From Plasmodiophora brassicae (taxonomy: Eukaryota > Endomyxa: Phytomyxea > Phytomyxea > Plasmodiophorida): a stretch of 64,000 bases of DNA. The DNA lies in NCBI GenBank assembly GCA_036867785.1, contig CP145420.1, forward strand, positions 620,001 to 684,000, in the 5' to 3' direction. Positions 23,582-34,391 of this stretch are shown piece after piece; position 1 is the stretch's first letter, and the number at the start of each line of letters is the position of its first letter. The notes under the pieces were generated by a model. That model ran no database searches. It was not told the origin of the DNA and saw only the letters and a program-made list of their open reading frames with translations. Both the position numbers and the translations under genes were made by a program.

Positions 23582-24259
23582 ATGGACGATGAAGGTCTCC
23601 CGTGGCAGTTCATCATCGCATCGTGTCTGGAGAAACAACTGCACGCGTACGCGTCGTTGCTAGGGCCTGCACAGGCGGTGGCCCGCGGTCTGAAGCATCG
23701 TGCGGTGTCGACGGCCGGCGCTGATTTCCTGGTCAGCGCACGGGTCACCGGCAGCGTGCAGGCTTACCTCAACCTGCTTCGGGCGTCGCCACAGCCGGCG
23801 GCATCCATGCTATCGTACGCCCTTGCGTTCTACTCCTCACTACCCTCGGAAGGCGTCACCCTTCCAGATTCCCTCCTGCCACGTCTACAGACCGCTGTGT
23901 CCGCTATGGATCCCGCCATGGTCGAAGAAGCCACGCAGCAAGCCAGGTGCGTCCTGGCGAAGATCAGAGCAGACTACAGCGGAGATAGCGGGCGGGACGA
24001 GGATGCGAGCGAGGAAGATAGCGGCGACGCGCTCTCCGAACGCATGTGTACCGGCGTTACGTCAAGAGGTGCTCATGGGCATGGGATGGGTGCATCACCT
24101 GCTAGCTGCCCGTTCCTGAACCCGCCCAACCAACAGGATTGGTCGACGAGGCTCATCCGGATCGCAATTGCACTGTGCGTCGCGGCAGGGCTCGCTGTTG
24201 TCATCATCGAAACCTATCGAGACCTATCGTCCGGGGGGCGCTGGCGAGCCGAGCTCTAG
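23582..24259 (+). CDS. Tail-anchored membrane protein of unknown function
   Basis: A 225-residue single-exon protein. The ATG at 23582 is preferred over upstream in-frame ATGs (for example 23372) because codons upstream look non-coding and the protein then starts MDDEGLPWQF. The first 125 residues form a helical domain (IIASCLEKQLHAYASLLG, SVQAYLNLLRASPQPAASML) of no known family. An acidic Asp/Glu/Ser linker follows. At the C-terminus RLIRIAIALCVAAGLAVVII is a single membrane span with about 15 residues after it, fitting a tail-anchored protein exposed to the cytosol. It is convergent with the next gene, with only 20 bases between stops. Confidence 0.7.
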   Translation: MDDEGLPWQFIIASCLEKQLHAYASLLGPAQAVARGLKHRAVSTAGADFLVSARVTGSVQAYLNLLRASPQPAASMLSYALAFYSSLPSEGVTLPDSLLPRLQTAVSAMDPAMVEEATQQARCVLAKIRADYSGDSGRDEDASEEDSGDALSERMCTGVTSRGAHGHGMGASPASCPFLNPPNQQDWSTRLIRIAIALCVAAGLAVVIIETYRDLSSGGRWRAEL

Positions 24260-24279
24260 CCGACATGAATAATAACAAT

Positions 24280-26194
24280 TTACTGTGGTGGTGCTGGATG
24301 CTTGCGGGGTCGACCGACAGGCCGCTTCACGGTCGGCGTGCCAGACGCCGTTGGTGCCGCCTTTGCGGTGGGGCGACGGGCCTTCCCCGTTGACGGTTTC
24401 GCCACAGCACGCCGAGTACCGCTCCCATCGGTGCCTTGTTCTTCCGATGTGCGGACGCCATCAGGTGTGGTGGTGTCTTCGCGTCTCCGCGGCGATGCTG
24501 TCCTTAAACGCTTGCTGCTCCTCTTCACTTTCGTGGCATCGCCTGCATCTCCAGAACGACGCAGCAGGACGGGCTCGTCATCAGTGTCTTCTTCATCAAC
24601 CGCCGACCCCGTTTTCCCCGTTTGCACGCTTCGTTCTTCCTCGGTGATGGACGGTTCGTCGTCAGGCGCGTCTGGCACAGACAGCCTTGCCTTGCCGGTA
24701 GAGCGGGACCGCTTCTTTGGTTGCTGCTTGACCTCCGCTGCAGCAGCTGGCTCGGATGGCATTGCCGGCTTGACCTTGTCGACGGCATCATGAACACCGC
24801 CCTGGGAAGAAGTCGTCCCAGGAGACGCGACAGGCTTTCCTGGCCGTTTCCTTCCAGGTGACGCGGCGTGTTTGACGACGGTTGTTTGGGACGTGATAAC
24901 GGGGGATGCTCTGGTCGGCGGCAGTGCCTGAATGTTCTTCACTGCAGGAGAGGGCCGCGACGGCTCACTGGAAGGCAGCGAAACAGTCGAGGGCAACGCA
25001 CGGCCGGACGGCGACTCAGCACGACCAACGAGACCCTTGGATACCGGGACGGCTGCAACGGCGGACGTAGCAGGTCGTACAGGGGACAGTTTGAGGACAG
25101 GCGTGGACGAAAGCAGGTCCATTGAGGAATCACGAAACCCGGCAACAACAGGAGTTTGCACAGCTTGGGATGACGCTACAGGAAGCGACTGGGATGCTTG
25201 AAGGTTCCCCACAGCAGTACCCGCGTGCGAAACCTCAGCAGGCTTCGTTGTCGACCGAGCATTGTCAGCCTGCGCTGCACTACTGTTCGAAGGCTCAGCC
25301 AATTGAGCTGGCCGAGCCACGACAGTCTTTGGCGGCGGAGGCCCAGTTGATGACGAGATCTGCCCCATTTGCGAAACAGGAACCTTTTGTGGAATAAGGC
25401 GCTGTTTCTTTGGAGGCGGGCTCCGACTTTCCTGAGCGACGATGCGCGCCGCTACCACTGACGCTACGCCCGGCATCAGGCCGCCTGTGCCTTTAGCTGG
25501 AGAGGATTGTTTACGTCCACCATTAGCAGCAGCAGAAGCACTGGACTGTGCCGGCCGCGGTGCAACCGCGTCGACGTCCATAGCAGCAACGGTATCCTGA
25601 AGGATGTCATGATCTATATCTCGAACAGCAGGGCAGCAATACATGGGGACGTACAGATGGGTGGGGCATTGAGAAGAATAACTTCTTCGAGTCTTCAACG
25701 TGAGCCTTGATGACAGAGAGGTCCACATTAGGGCTATCTACAGCGATTTCGTCTGCTTCCAGAAGACTGAAAACATCAGGCCTGGTCGCACATGATGGCG
25801 AATTGTGGCATCTTACTTAATACTGCTGTCGATGAGGGCGATGTTCGCCCGTATCTGTTTGGCGCGTCGCTGAGCTAGGATAACGGATGCCTTGTGGGCC
25901 CTAGCCTTCGCATCCGGTTCCCCGCCAATGTTCAACGAATTACACACTTTCGTGAACAGGGTTTCACATCCCTAGCTCCAACAATAAGGGTACGCGCGGG
26001 GACCAATAGGGATTGAGCACCTGCGGATCTAGGGCAGGGACTGGCGTTGCCGCCTCAGGGTCGTTAGCGACCTCGGCGACCGCTTCGGCGACCTCCGCCC
26101 ATGCGCCCGACTGCAAGTACCGGGCACAGACGATCAGCGACAGAAGCGTCTCCTCGCATATGTCTTCGCAGCCGTCGATCCCCAACAACGTCAT
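24280..26194 (-). CDS. Chromatin protein with BRD8-like N-terminus and AT-hook C-terminus
   Basis: Four exons (26194-26021, 25971-25817, 25766-25655, 25596-24280) encode 585 residues; the three introns are 49, 50 and 58 bases. The N-terminal 145 residues have a SANT-like helix (TLLSLIVCARYLQSGAWAEV) followed by CETLFTKV and a basic coiled coil (KASVILAQRRAKQIRANIAL) ending in an acidic segment. That order recalls BRD8, a TIP60/NuA4 subunit, though without a bromodomain here. The rest is Ser/Pro/Ala-rich and disordered, with Lys/Arg patches (PPKKQRL, KKRSRS, KRSSKRLR) likely to be nuclear signals. The last residues are a textbook AT-hook, KRPVGRPRKHP, which binds the minor groove of AT-rich DNA. 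Nuclear role is well supported; the BRD8 link is tentative. Confidence 0.7.
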
Positions 26195-26570
26195 GTCCGA
26201 CGCGCGGCGCGCAATTCGCTGCCGTGTCGCGGACTGCAGCGACGCGACCTGGCTGCCGCCGGGGACCCTCACCGCCTGACGCGCGTCTTCCCGGCGAAAA
26301 CCGTATAACCTGATGCAGTACACCAACGGACGTTTATTAGACCATCTGTCTCTGTCGCGATTCCAATGTCCTTCGAGAACCTCACGCGAAGTCGGATCGG
26401 CTGCTGATATGCGGAATCGGCGCGGATCAAGCGGCCGCCATGGGTGCACGTTCCCGCGGCGGCGGGGCCTGGGGGGGGGCAACCGCTTGCTTCGGCACGG
26501 ACAAAGGATCGCGAGAATGTTCCGGGAACGTGAGACCGCGTGTGCGCGCGGTGCGTCGGCTCGGGGCCTG
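26195..26570. other. Divergent intergenic region with a G9 tract
   Basis: It separates the BRD8-like gene (minus) from a small plus-strand gene. A run of nine G lies near 26471-26479. Open frames here on both strands lack splice signals and are probably chance. No other structure seen. Confidence 0.35.
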
Positions 26571-26891
26571 ATGCTACCAAAATTCATTCCGTTTGGTTTA
26601 TCGAAGATGACGGTGTCGCACATCAAGGGCACGTACACGAAAATGATGATGTCGCTGGGCAACACGGTGGTGTTGACGCCGGCCGAGCACCTTCTCTGGG
26701 AGCAGTTCCTCGAGCGCAGCAAGGCCAACGCGGAGGAGTTGCTCCATGGGCCAAATGCGGCTCAGGCCTTCTGGGACCTCCTGGCCAAGGTCGACTATGC
26801 GGACGAGAAGGCCAAGTGGCTCATCACGGCTGCATGGCTCAAGAACCATGAGAAGCACCCGTCGCGTCCACATGTGCGCAGTGAGTCCTGA
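26571..26891 (+). CDS. Small unrecognised protein, 106 residues
   Basis: The frame from the ATG at 26571 has coding-like codon use (GC-ending third positions) and encodes a mostly helical protein: FGLSKMTVSHIKGTYTKMMM, then LTPAEHLLWEQFLERSKANA and LLAKVDYADEKAKWLITAAW. No signal peptide or membrane span. The third ATG (MTVSHIK) is another possible start. At the 3' end a strong donor-like GTGAGT falls at 26880, but no downstream exon is evident before the next gene at 27029, so I take the TGA at 26891 as the stop. Could be a mitochondrial accessory protein; that is a guess. Confidence 0.6.
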   Translation: MLPKFIPFGLSKMTVSHIKGTYTKMMMSLGNTVVLTPAEHLLWEQFLERSKANAEELLHGPNAAQAFWDLLAKVDYADEKAKWLITAAWLKNHEKHPSRPHVRSES

Positions 26892-27028
26892 TATGGTAAT
26901 GTCGGTATTCTACAATGCATAAAAGACATTGGATCTTTTCAAAATTCCGATCACACGATTGCCACGAGTATTGCGGATAGAGTCGGTGGAGCAGAGGTCC
27001 GAGTCCGAGATTATTTAGCGAGTCGGCG

Positions 27029-29614
27029 ATGGCGACGTGCCTCGTCAAAGTGGCGACATGCAATCTGGACCAGTGGGCGATGGATTTCGACCTGAACCTG
27101 ACGAACGTGCGCGCATCGATTATCGAGGCGAAGCGACAGGGCGCCCGCCTGCGTGTCGGCCCCGAACTTGAGATCTGCGGCTATGGGTGCGAAGACCATT
27201 TCTTCGAGCAGGTAGCGTCGCAGTATTGGTACAAACAACAGGCCCGATAAGTGGATACCGTAGGATACGTTCTACCATTCCTGGTGCAGTTTACGTGATA
27301 TCCTCAGTTCAGACCTGACAGATGGTCAGGTACGAGCAAAGATCACCGTCGAATGAGAACACTCATTAGAAATTTGGACAGGGATCCTGTGTGACATTGG
27401 TATGCCGGTTATTCACGTTGGCACGCGATACAACTGTCGAGTCCTGGTATAGGGAAGGACGCCGTTCGTTCGCCTGTACATTGACAGTTCTGTAGGTCGT
27501 TAATAGGCAGATCGTTTTGATCCGCCCGAAGCTGTTCCTCGCCAATGAAGGCAACTATAGGGAGCGCCGATGGTTCAATGCCTGGACCAGAGTCGATGAA
27601 ATCGACGAGTTCGCCGTTCCTGATTTCATTGCCGAAATTACAGGCAAGCGAACAGTTCCATTTGGAGCAGCGGTCCTTCGCTTGCATGACACTTCCGTTG
27701 GCATCGAGCTCTGTGAAGAATTGTTCACACCCGAAAGCCCCCACATTGCTCAATCGTTAAACGGTACGTTGTAGTCTGTTCAGATGTATCGGGAGCTTAC
27801 GGGCCTCTTGGGCAGGCGTGGAAATCATCTGCAACGGATCCGGTTCCCATCAGAATCTGAAGAAGCTCCACGTTCGCACCAGTCTCATCCAGAGTGCAAT
27901 GTCGAAGTGCGGTGGGGTTTACCTGTATGCCAACCAGCAAGGGTGCGATGGCGGAAGGCTTTACTACGACGGGTGTGCCCTGATATGCGCTAATGGTGAA
28001 ATCCTCTCGCAAGGATCGCAGTTCTCGATTCTCGATGTCGAGGTGGTCACAGCCGTCATCGACCTGGAAGATATTCGATCATATCGCGGTGGGATAAGCA
28101 GTCGAAGCCAGCAGTCTGCGTCGTCCAAACGCTTGCCGTGGATCGACGTCAACTTTTCTATGCGAATGGCACCACCTGCTGCTGAGTTTCCCACTACACC
28201 CCGCCCGCTATCATTCCACACAGTAGGACACGCATGGTAGTTAGTCCTTTGCTTCAACTGATATTTCCATTGCCAGGTCGAAGAAGAAATCGCGCTAGGT
28301 TTACTGTCATCCAGCGACGGATGGCGTCAGAAGGCTGACATCATCCTGCAGGTTGCTCGTGCTGGCTGTGGGACTATCTCCGGCGCTCCAATGCCAGTGG
28401 GTTATTCCTTCCATTGTCGGGAGGAGCGGACAGCGCTTCTGTCGCAACGATTGTTGGCGTTATGTGCAATACCGTAATGGACGCGGTCCACGCTGGCAAT
28501 TATGTTGCCGAATCCGACGTTCGCCGCCTACTGGATCCTTCTGAAGCAATGCCAAAGACTGGGCACGACCTGGCGTCCCGTATATTCTATACGTCGTACA
28601 TGGGATCGAAGAACAGCTCGAATGCAACTCGCGAACGTGCCAAGGCGATAGCTGGCGAGGTTGGGTCGTACCATATAGACCTAGACATCGATTCTGTCGT
28701 CGACTCGTTCCTTAACGTATTCGCGATGGCCACGTCTAAGATGCCCCGGTTTCGTTCCAGCGGCGGAACTCCCGGTGAAAACTTGGCAATGCAGGTAAAG
28801 GCGCTTCGGTAATGCTGTACGCGGAATGTCGGGCTTACATTATGATTCCACGTTCAGAATATTCAAGCTCGGGTCCGGATGGTTTTCGCTTATCTGATGG
28901 CAAGCCTGCTACCGTGGGTTCGTAACCGATCGGGCTTTCTCCTAGTGCTTGGGTCTGCAAACGTCGACGAGGCCCTTCGCGGATACTTGTCTACCATCGT
29001 TTGACCTTCACGTTCGGTTCGAACCTGATTATTCTGTCGTAGGACCAAGTACGACTGCAGTAGTGCGGATATCAATCCCATTGGCGGCATCGCAAAGCGA
29101 GACCTGCGACGGTTCCTCACATGGGCGATCGACCACATGCACTACGATAGTCTTCGCAAGATTCTGGATGCGCCGCCGACCGCTGAGCTCGAGCCCATCA
29201 CGAACGACTACACCCAATCCGACGAGCAGGACATGGGGATGACGTACGAAGAGCTCGGTATCTTTGGCAGGCTTCGTAACATATATCGATGTGGACCACT
29301 ATCAATGTACCACAAGCTTCGACATCTTTGGCAGCACCTTCAGGTCCGTCTGCTTCGAACCCCCGTTTCCGCCGACAGCCGTTGACCCCTGCGCCATGTA
29401 GCCCGAAATGGTTGCCGAACGCGTCAAGTCATTCTTCTACTACTACTCTGTGAATCGCCACAAAATGACTACCCTGACGCCATCCCTGCATGCGGAGAAG
29501 TACTCGCCCGACGATAACCGGTACGACCACCGCCAGTTTCTCTACAACACCAAGTGGACGGCTCAGTTCCGTGCTGTTGACGCTGCCGCATCACAAGATG
29601 CGCGTCGTTCGTGA
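27029..29614 (+). CDS. NADSYN1: Glutamine-dependent NAD+ synthetase
   Basis: Ten exons (27029-27211, 27264-27324, 27382-27446, 27496-27763, 27816-28222, 28277-28298, 28352-28794, 28858-28988, 29043-29343, 29402-29614) give 697 residues, close to human NADSYN1. The N-terminal half is the nitrilase-type glutaminase: [15 protein letters not shown] with the Glu, [14 protein letters not shown] with the Lys, and [10 protein letters not shown] for the nucleophilic Cys. The C-terminal half is the ATP-pyrophosphatase synthetase: [11 protein letters not shown]-loop, then [20 protein letters not shown] and [14 protein letters not shown], all strongly conserved. It amidates nicotinic acid adenine dinucleotide with ammonia tunnelled from glutamine, the last step of NAD synthesis. 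Exon 6 is only 22 bases. Confidence 0.96.
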
Positions 29615-29737
29615 CGAGAATAAACGCGCGTCTGTCTTCACTGGAGGTACATACCGAACTACCTTCGACCAAAAAGTGCTCTGCTGCGGCGAGTTGTTGA
29701 AGCGAAAATTCGTGCGGCGCCGAAGCGGCAAACGGCA

Positions 29738-30337
29738 ATGATGATGCGGAATGCAGGGAAGATGGCGGTGCTGGCCGGCGCGACAGCTGTGTCGTGCGCG
29801 GCGCTGGGATTCGGGAGAACAGCAGCCATCGGCGCGGTCGTCTATGCGGCGCACAAAGTCAAGGAAGCGTTGACGACGCCGGCGGCAACCCCCGCGAGCT
29901 CGCCGTTCTCCAGCAGGACAGCGTCGCCGTTCGCGTCGCCGTTTTCGTCCGCGTTCGTGTCGCCGCTGATCAACATGGTAACATCGGTCATCGGCAACGC
30001 GATCCGTGAACCAATGGAGGCGCACGGCCTGGTGAAGACGGCGCTGGAAAACAGTTCCAGGTGCCGGCAGCATCTAGGCGCCATCGATTATGTGTCGATG
30101 CCGAGTATGATGACGATGCAGAAAGGGACATTCCTCGAGTCACGTGTCGTCATGCAGGTCACCGTCCGCGGCAATCGCCAGAGCGGGATCGTGGTCGCTA
30201 CTGTCCGAACGGACACCGATGAACCCGTCGTTCAATCGATGCAGCTGCGGACCGACAGCGGCGACGTCGTCGAACTTGTCACCGATGACAATGACGGCTC
30301 CGGCTTCGTCGACGCTGAAGGATTCACTAAACGCTGA
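29738..30337 (+). CDS. Membrane protein with Coa1/TIM21-like domain (tentative)
   Basis: A 199-residue single-exon protein starting 123 bases after NAD synthetase; two further in-frame ATGs follow at once. A basic N-terminus and one hydrophobic span (AVSCAALGFGRTAAIGAVVY) could act as a mitochondrial presequence plus anchor. A Ser/Pro/Phe low-complexity linker follows. The C-terminal 100 residues (SSRCRQHLGAIDY, then FLESRVVMQVTVRGNRQSGI, VVATVRTDT) have the strand pattern of the Coa1/TIM21 fold, in which a G-x-x-x-x-G turn separates two strands; members help assemble cytochrome oxidase or the TIM23 complex. Similarity is by eye only. Confidence 0.6.
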   Translation: MMMRNAGKMAVLAGATAVSCAALGFGRTAAIGAVVYAAHKVKEALTTPAATPASSPFSSRTASPFASPFSSAFVSPLINMVTSVIGNAIREPMEAHGLVKTALENSSRCRQHLGAIDYVSMPSMMTMQKGTFLESRVVMQVTVRGNRQSGIVVATVRTDTDEPVVQSMQLRTDSGDVVELVTDDNDGSGFVDAEGFTKR

Positions 30338-30770
30338 CACGGCGGCCAGTTGCTAGTGACGCAGGTTCGAACGACGTCCTGCATCAGTAGTACCAGACAA
30401 AGTGGCGGCGGATGGGCTGAGCAGTACTGCTCGTTGAATCCGCTGGGTTCCGCGCGGCCGGATGATGGCCTGGAATATTATTTTTGTCGCGCGGCCACTG
30501 AACGGCCGGATGACGTGGACCAGAATCTGGCCCGGCCTTGGTTTCCATGTTTTTTTTTGGGGCGAGTCCGTGGCGGAGCGTTTCTGTTGCGCCAGTGCTC
30601 AGTCACACAAGATAATCGAGGTCGCCTCGGCTTGACGGCGTGAAGCGGACCCGGCCGCTGCTAGCAAGGACAGTTGATCGGACGGGCCGGCGGGCTAGAC
30701 GCCAACCAACACCAGTGAGTTCCGTCTGGCGTCCTGGACGATGGGCGTTGGTCGCTGACGACATGGCGCA
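30338..30770. other. Intergenic region upstream of SEC61 alpha
   Basis: A 97-residue open frame (30350-30643) lies here but shows no domain and overlaps T8-9 and G-rich tracts near 30550, so I do not call it. The 3' part should hold the SEC61 promoter and, if the start codon is split, a first non-coding exon and intron ending in CGCAG at 30771. Confidence 0.35.
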
Positions 30771-32253
30771 GTGACATCGGCGATTCTGCATATGCTGAAG
30801 CCCGTGGTGGCGCTGCTGCCCGAGGTGCAGACGCCTGTTCGACGCGTGCAATTCAAGGAGAAGGCCATGTGGACCATCGTCACGCTTCTGATTTTCCTTG
30901 TGTGCTGCCAAGTTCCTCTGTACGGCATCGTCTCCTCGAAATCATCCGACCCTATGTATTGGGTCAGTTCAGGTTCCTAAAATCGTTTTTATCCTCATCT
31001 AACATCGATATTCGGCACAGGTCCGTGTTATTACTGCATCAAATCGTGGTACGCTGATGGAACTTGGAATCGCGCCGACCGTTACGTCTGGGATGATTAT
31101 GCAGTTGCTGGCGGGATCAAAGTTGATTTCTGTCGACCACAACAACAAGGAGGACCGCCAGCTGTTTGCTGGCATCCAGAAGCTGTTTGGTATGATCGTT
31201 ACTGCTGGCCAGGCCGTTGCGTACGTCATGTCGGGCATGTACGGCGACACGCGTGAACTCGGTACGGGTAACGCCATCCTCATCGTCACCCAGCTGCTTA
31301 TGGCTGGCCTAATTGTCGTCATGCTGGATGAGCTGCTCGAGAAAGGATACGGATTGGGCTCTGGTATCTCGCTTTTCATCGCCACGAACATTTGTGAGAA
31401 CATCGTTTGGAAAGCGTTCAGTCCGACGACGATCAACACCGGGCGAGGAACCGAGTTTGAGGGTGCCGTTATTGCCCTGTTCCACATGTTGATCACCCGC
31501 TCGGACAAGGCCCGTGCTCTGAAGGAGGCGTTCTACCGTACTAACCTGCCGAACTGCACGAACCTCTGTGCAACGGTCCTCGTTTTCCTGATCGTCATCT
31601 ACTTCCAGGGCTTCCACGTCAACCTTCCTGTAAAGTACAAGAACATCAACGGCCATACGCAGCCCTACCCGATCAAGCTGTTCTACACGTCGAACATCCC
31701 GATCATCCTCCAGACGGCGCTGGTGTCCAACTTGCACTTCTTCTCGCAGCTGCTCTACAAGCGCTACAGCGGCAACATTCTGGTTTCCATGCTTGGGACA
31801 TGGCAGGACACTGCCGGTGGGTACTCGGTCCCAGTGTCAGGGCTGGCCTACTACCTGTCGCCGCCGCACACCCTGTCTGAAATCCTCTACGATCCGATTC
31901 ACGCGCTCTTTTACTTTGCCTTCATCCTCGGCACGTGTGCCTTCTTCTCGAAGACGTGGATTGAAGTTAGCGGATCGTCGTCGAAGGATGTCGCCAAGTC
32001 GCTTCGTGACCAGAACATGACCATCAAAGGTTTCCGCGATTCGTCTGTCGTTCAGGTCCTCGACCGGTACATTCCCATTGCCGCAGCGTTTGGTGGCATG
32101 TGCATTGGCGCATTGTCGATCTTCGCCGACTTCCTGGGAGCCATCGGCAGTGGTACCGGTATCCTGCTGGCCGTGACCATCATCTTCAAGTACTTCGAGA
32201 TCTTGAGCAAGGAGCAGGCCTCGGATTCGGGATTGTTCTCATTCATGGGGTGA
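30771..32253 (+). CDS. SEC61A: SEC61 alpha, translocon pore subunit
   Basis: Two coding exons (to 30962, and 31021-32253) joined over a 58-base intron give about 474 residues, the normal size. Strongly conserved blocks include [29 protein letters not shown] joined to [44 protein letters not shown], and [11 protein letters not shown]. This is the ER protein-conducting channel for secretory and membrane proteins. The start is odd: the frame reads [10 protein letters not shown], which aligns exactly with the usual SEC61 N-terminus, but its first codon is not ATG. The base context (CGCAG|TGACATCG) fits an intron splitting the start codon A|TG. Otherwise the ATG at 30792 would give a protein 7 residues shorter. 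Confidence 0.95.
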
Positions 32254-32396
32254 TCGAGGCGCTCACGTGCCGCGATCCTTCATCATCAACGACACGCGCG
32301 ACGTCGTCTTTTCCGGAACCAATACAGTCGAACCCATTATTGGACAACAGGATGCTGCCTGAGAAGACGGGGCTGAGGCACTCACAGAGACGTACT

Positions 32397-33564
32397 TTAA
32401 CATCCGCTGTTCTGTTGTATGACTTGCACAGTGGCCAGGGATCGGGCCACGCGTAGGGCTTCTCGCAGCGTCGCTCGTCCTGTAGAGATTGCCACAGATC
32501 GCACACGTGGGTCTGTGGGCGTCAGGGGACCGCCCTCGTAAAAGATCTTGGTGCGATTCAAACCCGGGGCGTGGACGAAAATCAGGGAGGCCTTCGCAAT
32601 GAAAGACGCCCACGTGGACAGCAACGCTCGTAGGGATACCTGCAGCGCCGCCTCCTGCTTACGACGGATTTGTGAGCCGACCGACGCATGCCCACTTGCA
32701 CTGCCCGATTTGTCGTGACTCGACTGCCGTTTGCCCTGAGATTTCCGTTGCACGTATCGGTGTAGCGTCTTATGTGCAACGAGGACGCCGCCGACCAGTA
32801 CGGCACCGGCCACGAAACCTCCATGGCAGAGTAGCACGACCCAGGTGCGGTTCGTGATTGCATCCAAAGCTACAGTACAATCTGTCTCAGCGACGTCATT
32901 CGGGATGATGCTGAGTCGCATCCGGAATCTTGAAGAAGGAATCAGGGGCGACGTCAGGTCCACCATGGCCGACGGCGATGACGACGACACTGGGGCGGTT
33001 GACGATACCATGGAGAACGTTGCGCCGACAGACACGAGTTCGTGCAGCCAGTGTCGCGAGTGCTGCTTGCCTTTGTGGGTCTTAATCAGGTCCGGGAACA
33101 GACAGAATCGATGCTGGACGACTTGTTCGTCCTCATCGCCACTGGAATCCCCGTTAACCACATCGTCCCCGATCGCATCGCCCAACTCGGCCGCTAGATT
33201 CTCGTCGTCGTCGCTGTCGTCGTCCAGCAGGATCAGTCGCAGCTGCTGCGTGTCGTGCAGCTGCGCCAGGCTCTCGATGACTTCGCCGGCGTCGTCCACA
33301 ATGACAATCGCCTGCCAACCAAACGATAAGCGTCCAGGCATTGGCCAGAGCAGCCCTGCAGGTGCCCACTTGATCCGGGCGCAGCGAGAACTTGCTGCGC
33401 ACCCGGGCCTGCCATGCCTGGAACTCGGCCGCCGCATCCGGCGACGTCAGCGCGCGCCGCACCACCATCGAGAACCCGGTCCGCACGGCGCCGCCATCGC
33501 CGTCCTCATCGCACTGCTTCACTGTGATCCGAACTGCCGCGCCATCCGGAACTGCAGTCGCCAT
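32397..33564 (-). CDS. VMS1: VLRF1-domain protein (Vms1/ANKZF1-like release factor)
   Basis: Exons 33564-33370 and 33311-32397 give 369 residues. The second half matches the VLRF1 fold: GGFVAGAVLVGGVLVAHKTL, HRYVQRKSQGKRQSSHD with the catalytic-loop Gln, GSQIRRKQEAALQ, and the closing WASFIAKASLIFVHAPGLNR plus RVRSVAISTGRATLREALRV. Vms1/ANKZF1 releases stalled nascent chains from 60S-bound peptidyl-tRNA in ribosome quality control. Compared with yeast Vms1 and ANKZF1 this protein is about half size: I see no C2H2 zinc finger, ankyrin repeats or C-terminal p97-binding helix. Instead it has an N-terminal region (RITVKQCDEDGDG, then FQAWQARVRSKF and IVIVDDAGEVIESL) that looks like a beta-grasp domain, followed by an acidic linker. 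Confidence 0.78.
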
Positions 33565-33732
33565 GCCGGGCCGAACGCGGACAGGGCCGCCCAGTCCCGC
33601 GACACCCAGATTCCGCCGTGCGACCGGCACCAAAATATCCGGACCGCCACCCACTCCAAACGTATGACGCCAAAGCACGCTGGCCTAACCCCGTTTTACG
33701 TTATCGCTGGTCTGTTGTATGTCATCGTCGGT

Positions 33733-34261
33733 CTAGTCGAGCGACCGCATTATGGTGCAGAACTTGTCGAAGCTGACGGTGCCGTCCATATGGAACTGTC
33801 GGAAGGTTTGCTCTTGCTCGGGGAAGGCGGACATGATGATGGAGGTGACGTGCTGGGTGGACAGGGCGGGTTCCAGCGACGCGATGACGGCGCGAAGGCG
33901 GCGTACGGGGATGACGCCGGCTTCGTTCGCGAGCAGGCGGAACACCTCCCGAATATCGTCGACGCTGTCGTACTTTTGGTGCATGACGGCGTACAGTCGC
34001 AGGAAGTCGTTGAATGACATGGCGCCCTTATCCGTCCACTGCCCAATGAATTCCGACATTCGCGATTGCGACATACCGGGATCTACCCCCCAACGTTCAG
34101 GTTTCGCTGCGGATTTGCATAACCCGCTGCGTACCTATGCTACTCAGGAACGGGCGCAACGAGTCCACCGTGATGAACTCGCCCGGTCCAGCGAAGAAGT
34201 CGAACATGGCACGGATCTCCCGCAGCTGATGACTCGACACAGGGGGGTCGTCGTCAGCCAT
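33733..34261 (-). CDS. Calmodulin-superfamily EF-hand protein
   Basis: Exons 34261-34135 and 34082-33733 (52-base intron) encode 158 residues with calmodulin-like size and spacing. Four helix-loop-helix units can be followed: LREIRAMFDFFAGPGEFITV, then MSFNDFLRLYAVM, VDDIREVFRLLANEAGVIPV, and DGTVSFDKFCTIM. The calcium loops are degenerate: acidic residues at the first and twelfth positions are mostly missing, so calcium binding is doubtful except perhaps in the last. It may be a light-chain-like or centrin-like adaptor. It sits tail-to-head behind the TVP38 gene, 130 bases away. Confidence 0.75.
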
Positions 34262-34391
34262 TAGGCCCACGGGAGCCACCTGTTCCAGACCAATAGTGTA
34301 CGCTGGCGATCCTTGGTATGCAGAGACATTGTTAGTGTCCTTTATCGTTTCATGGGAAATTCGATTGACGTCCAGGGTCTGAGCGCTGTGC

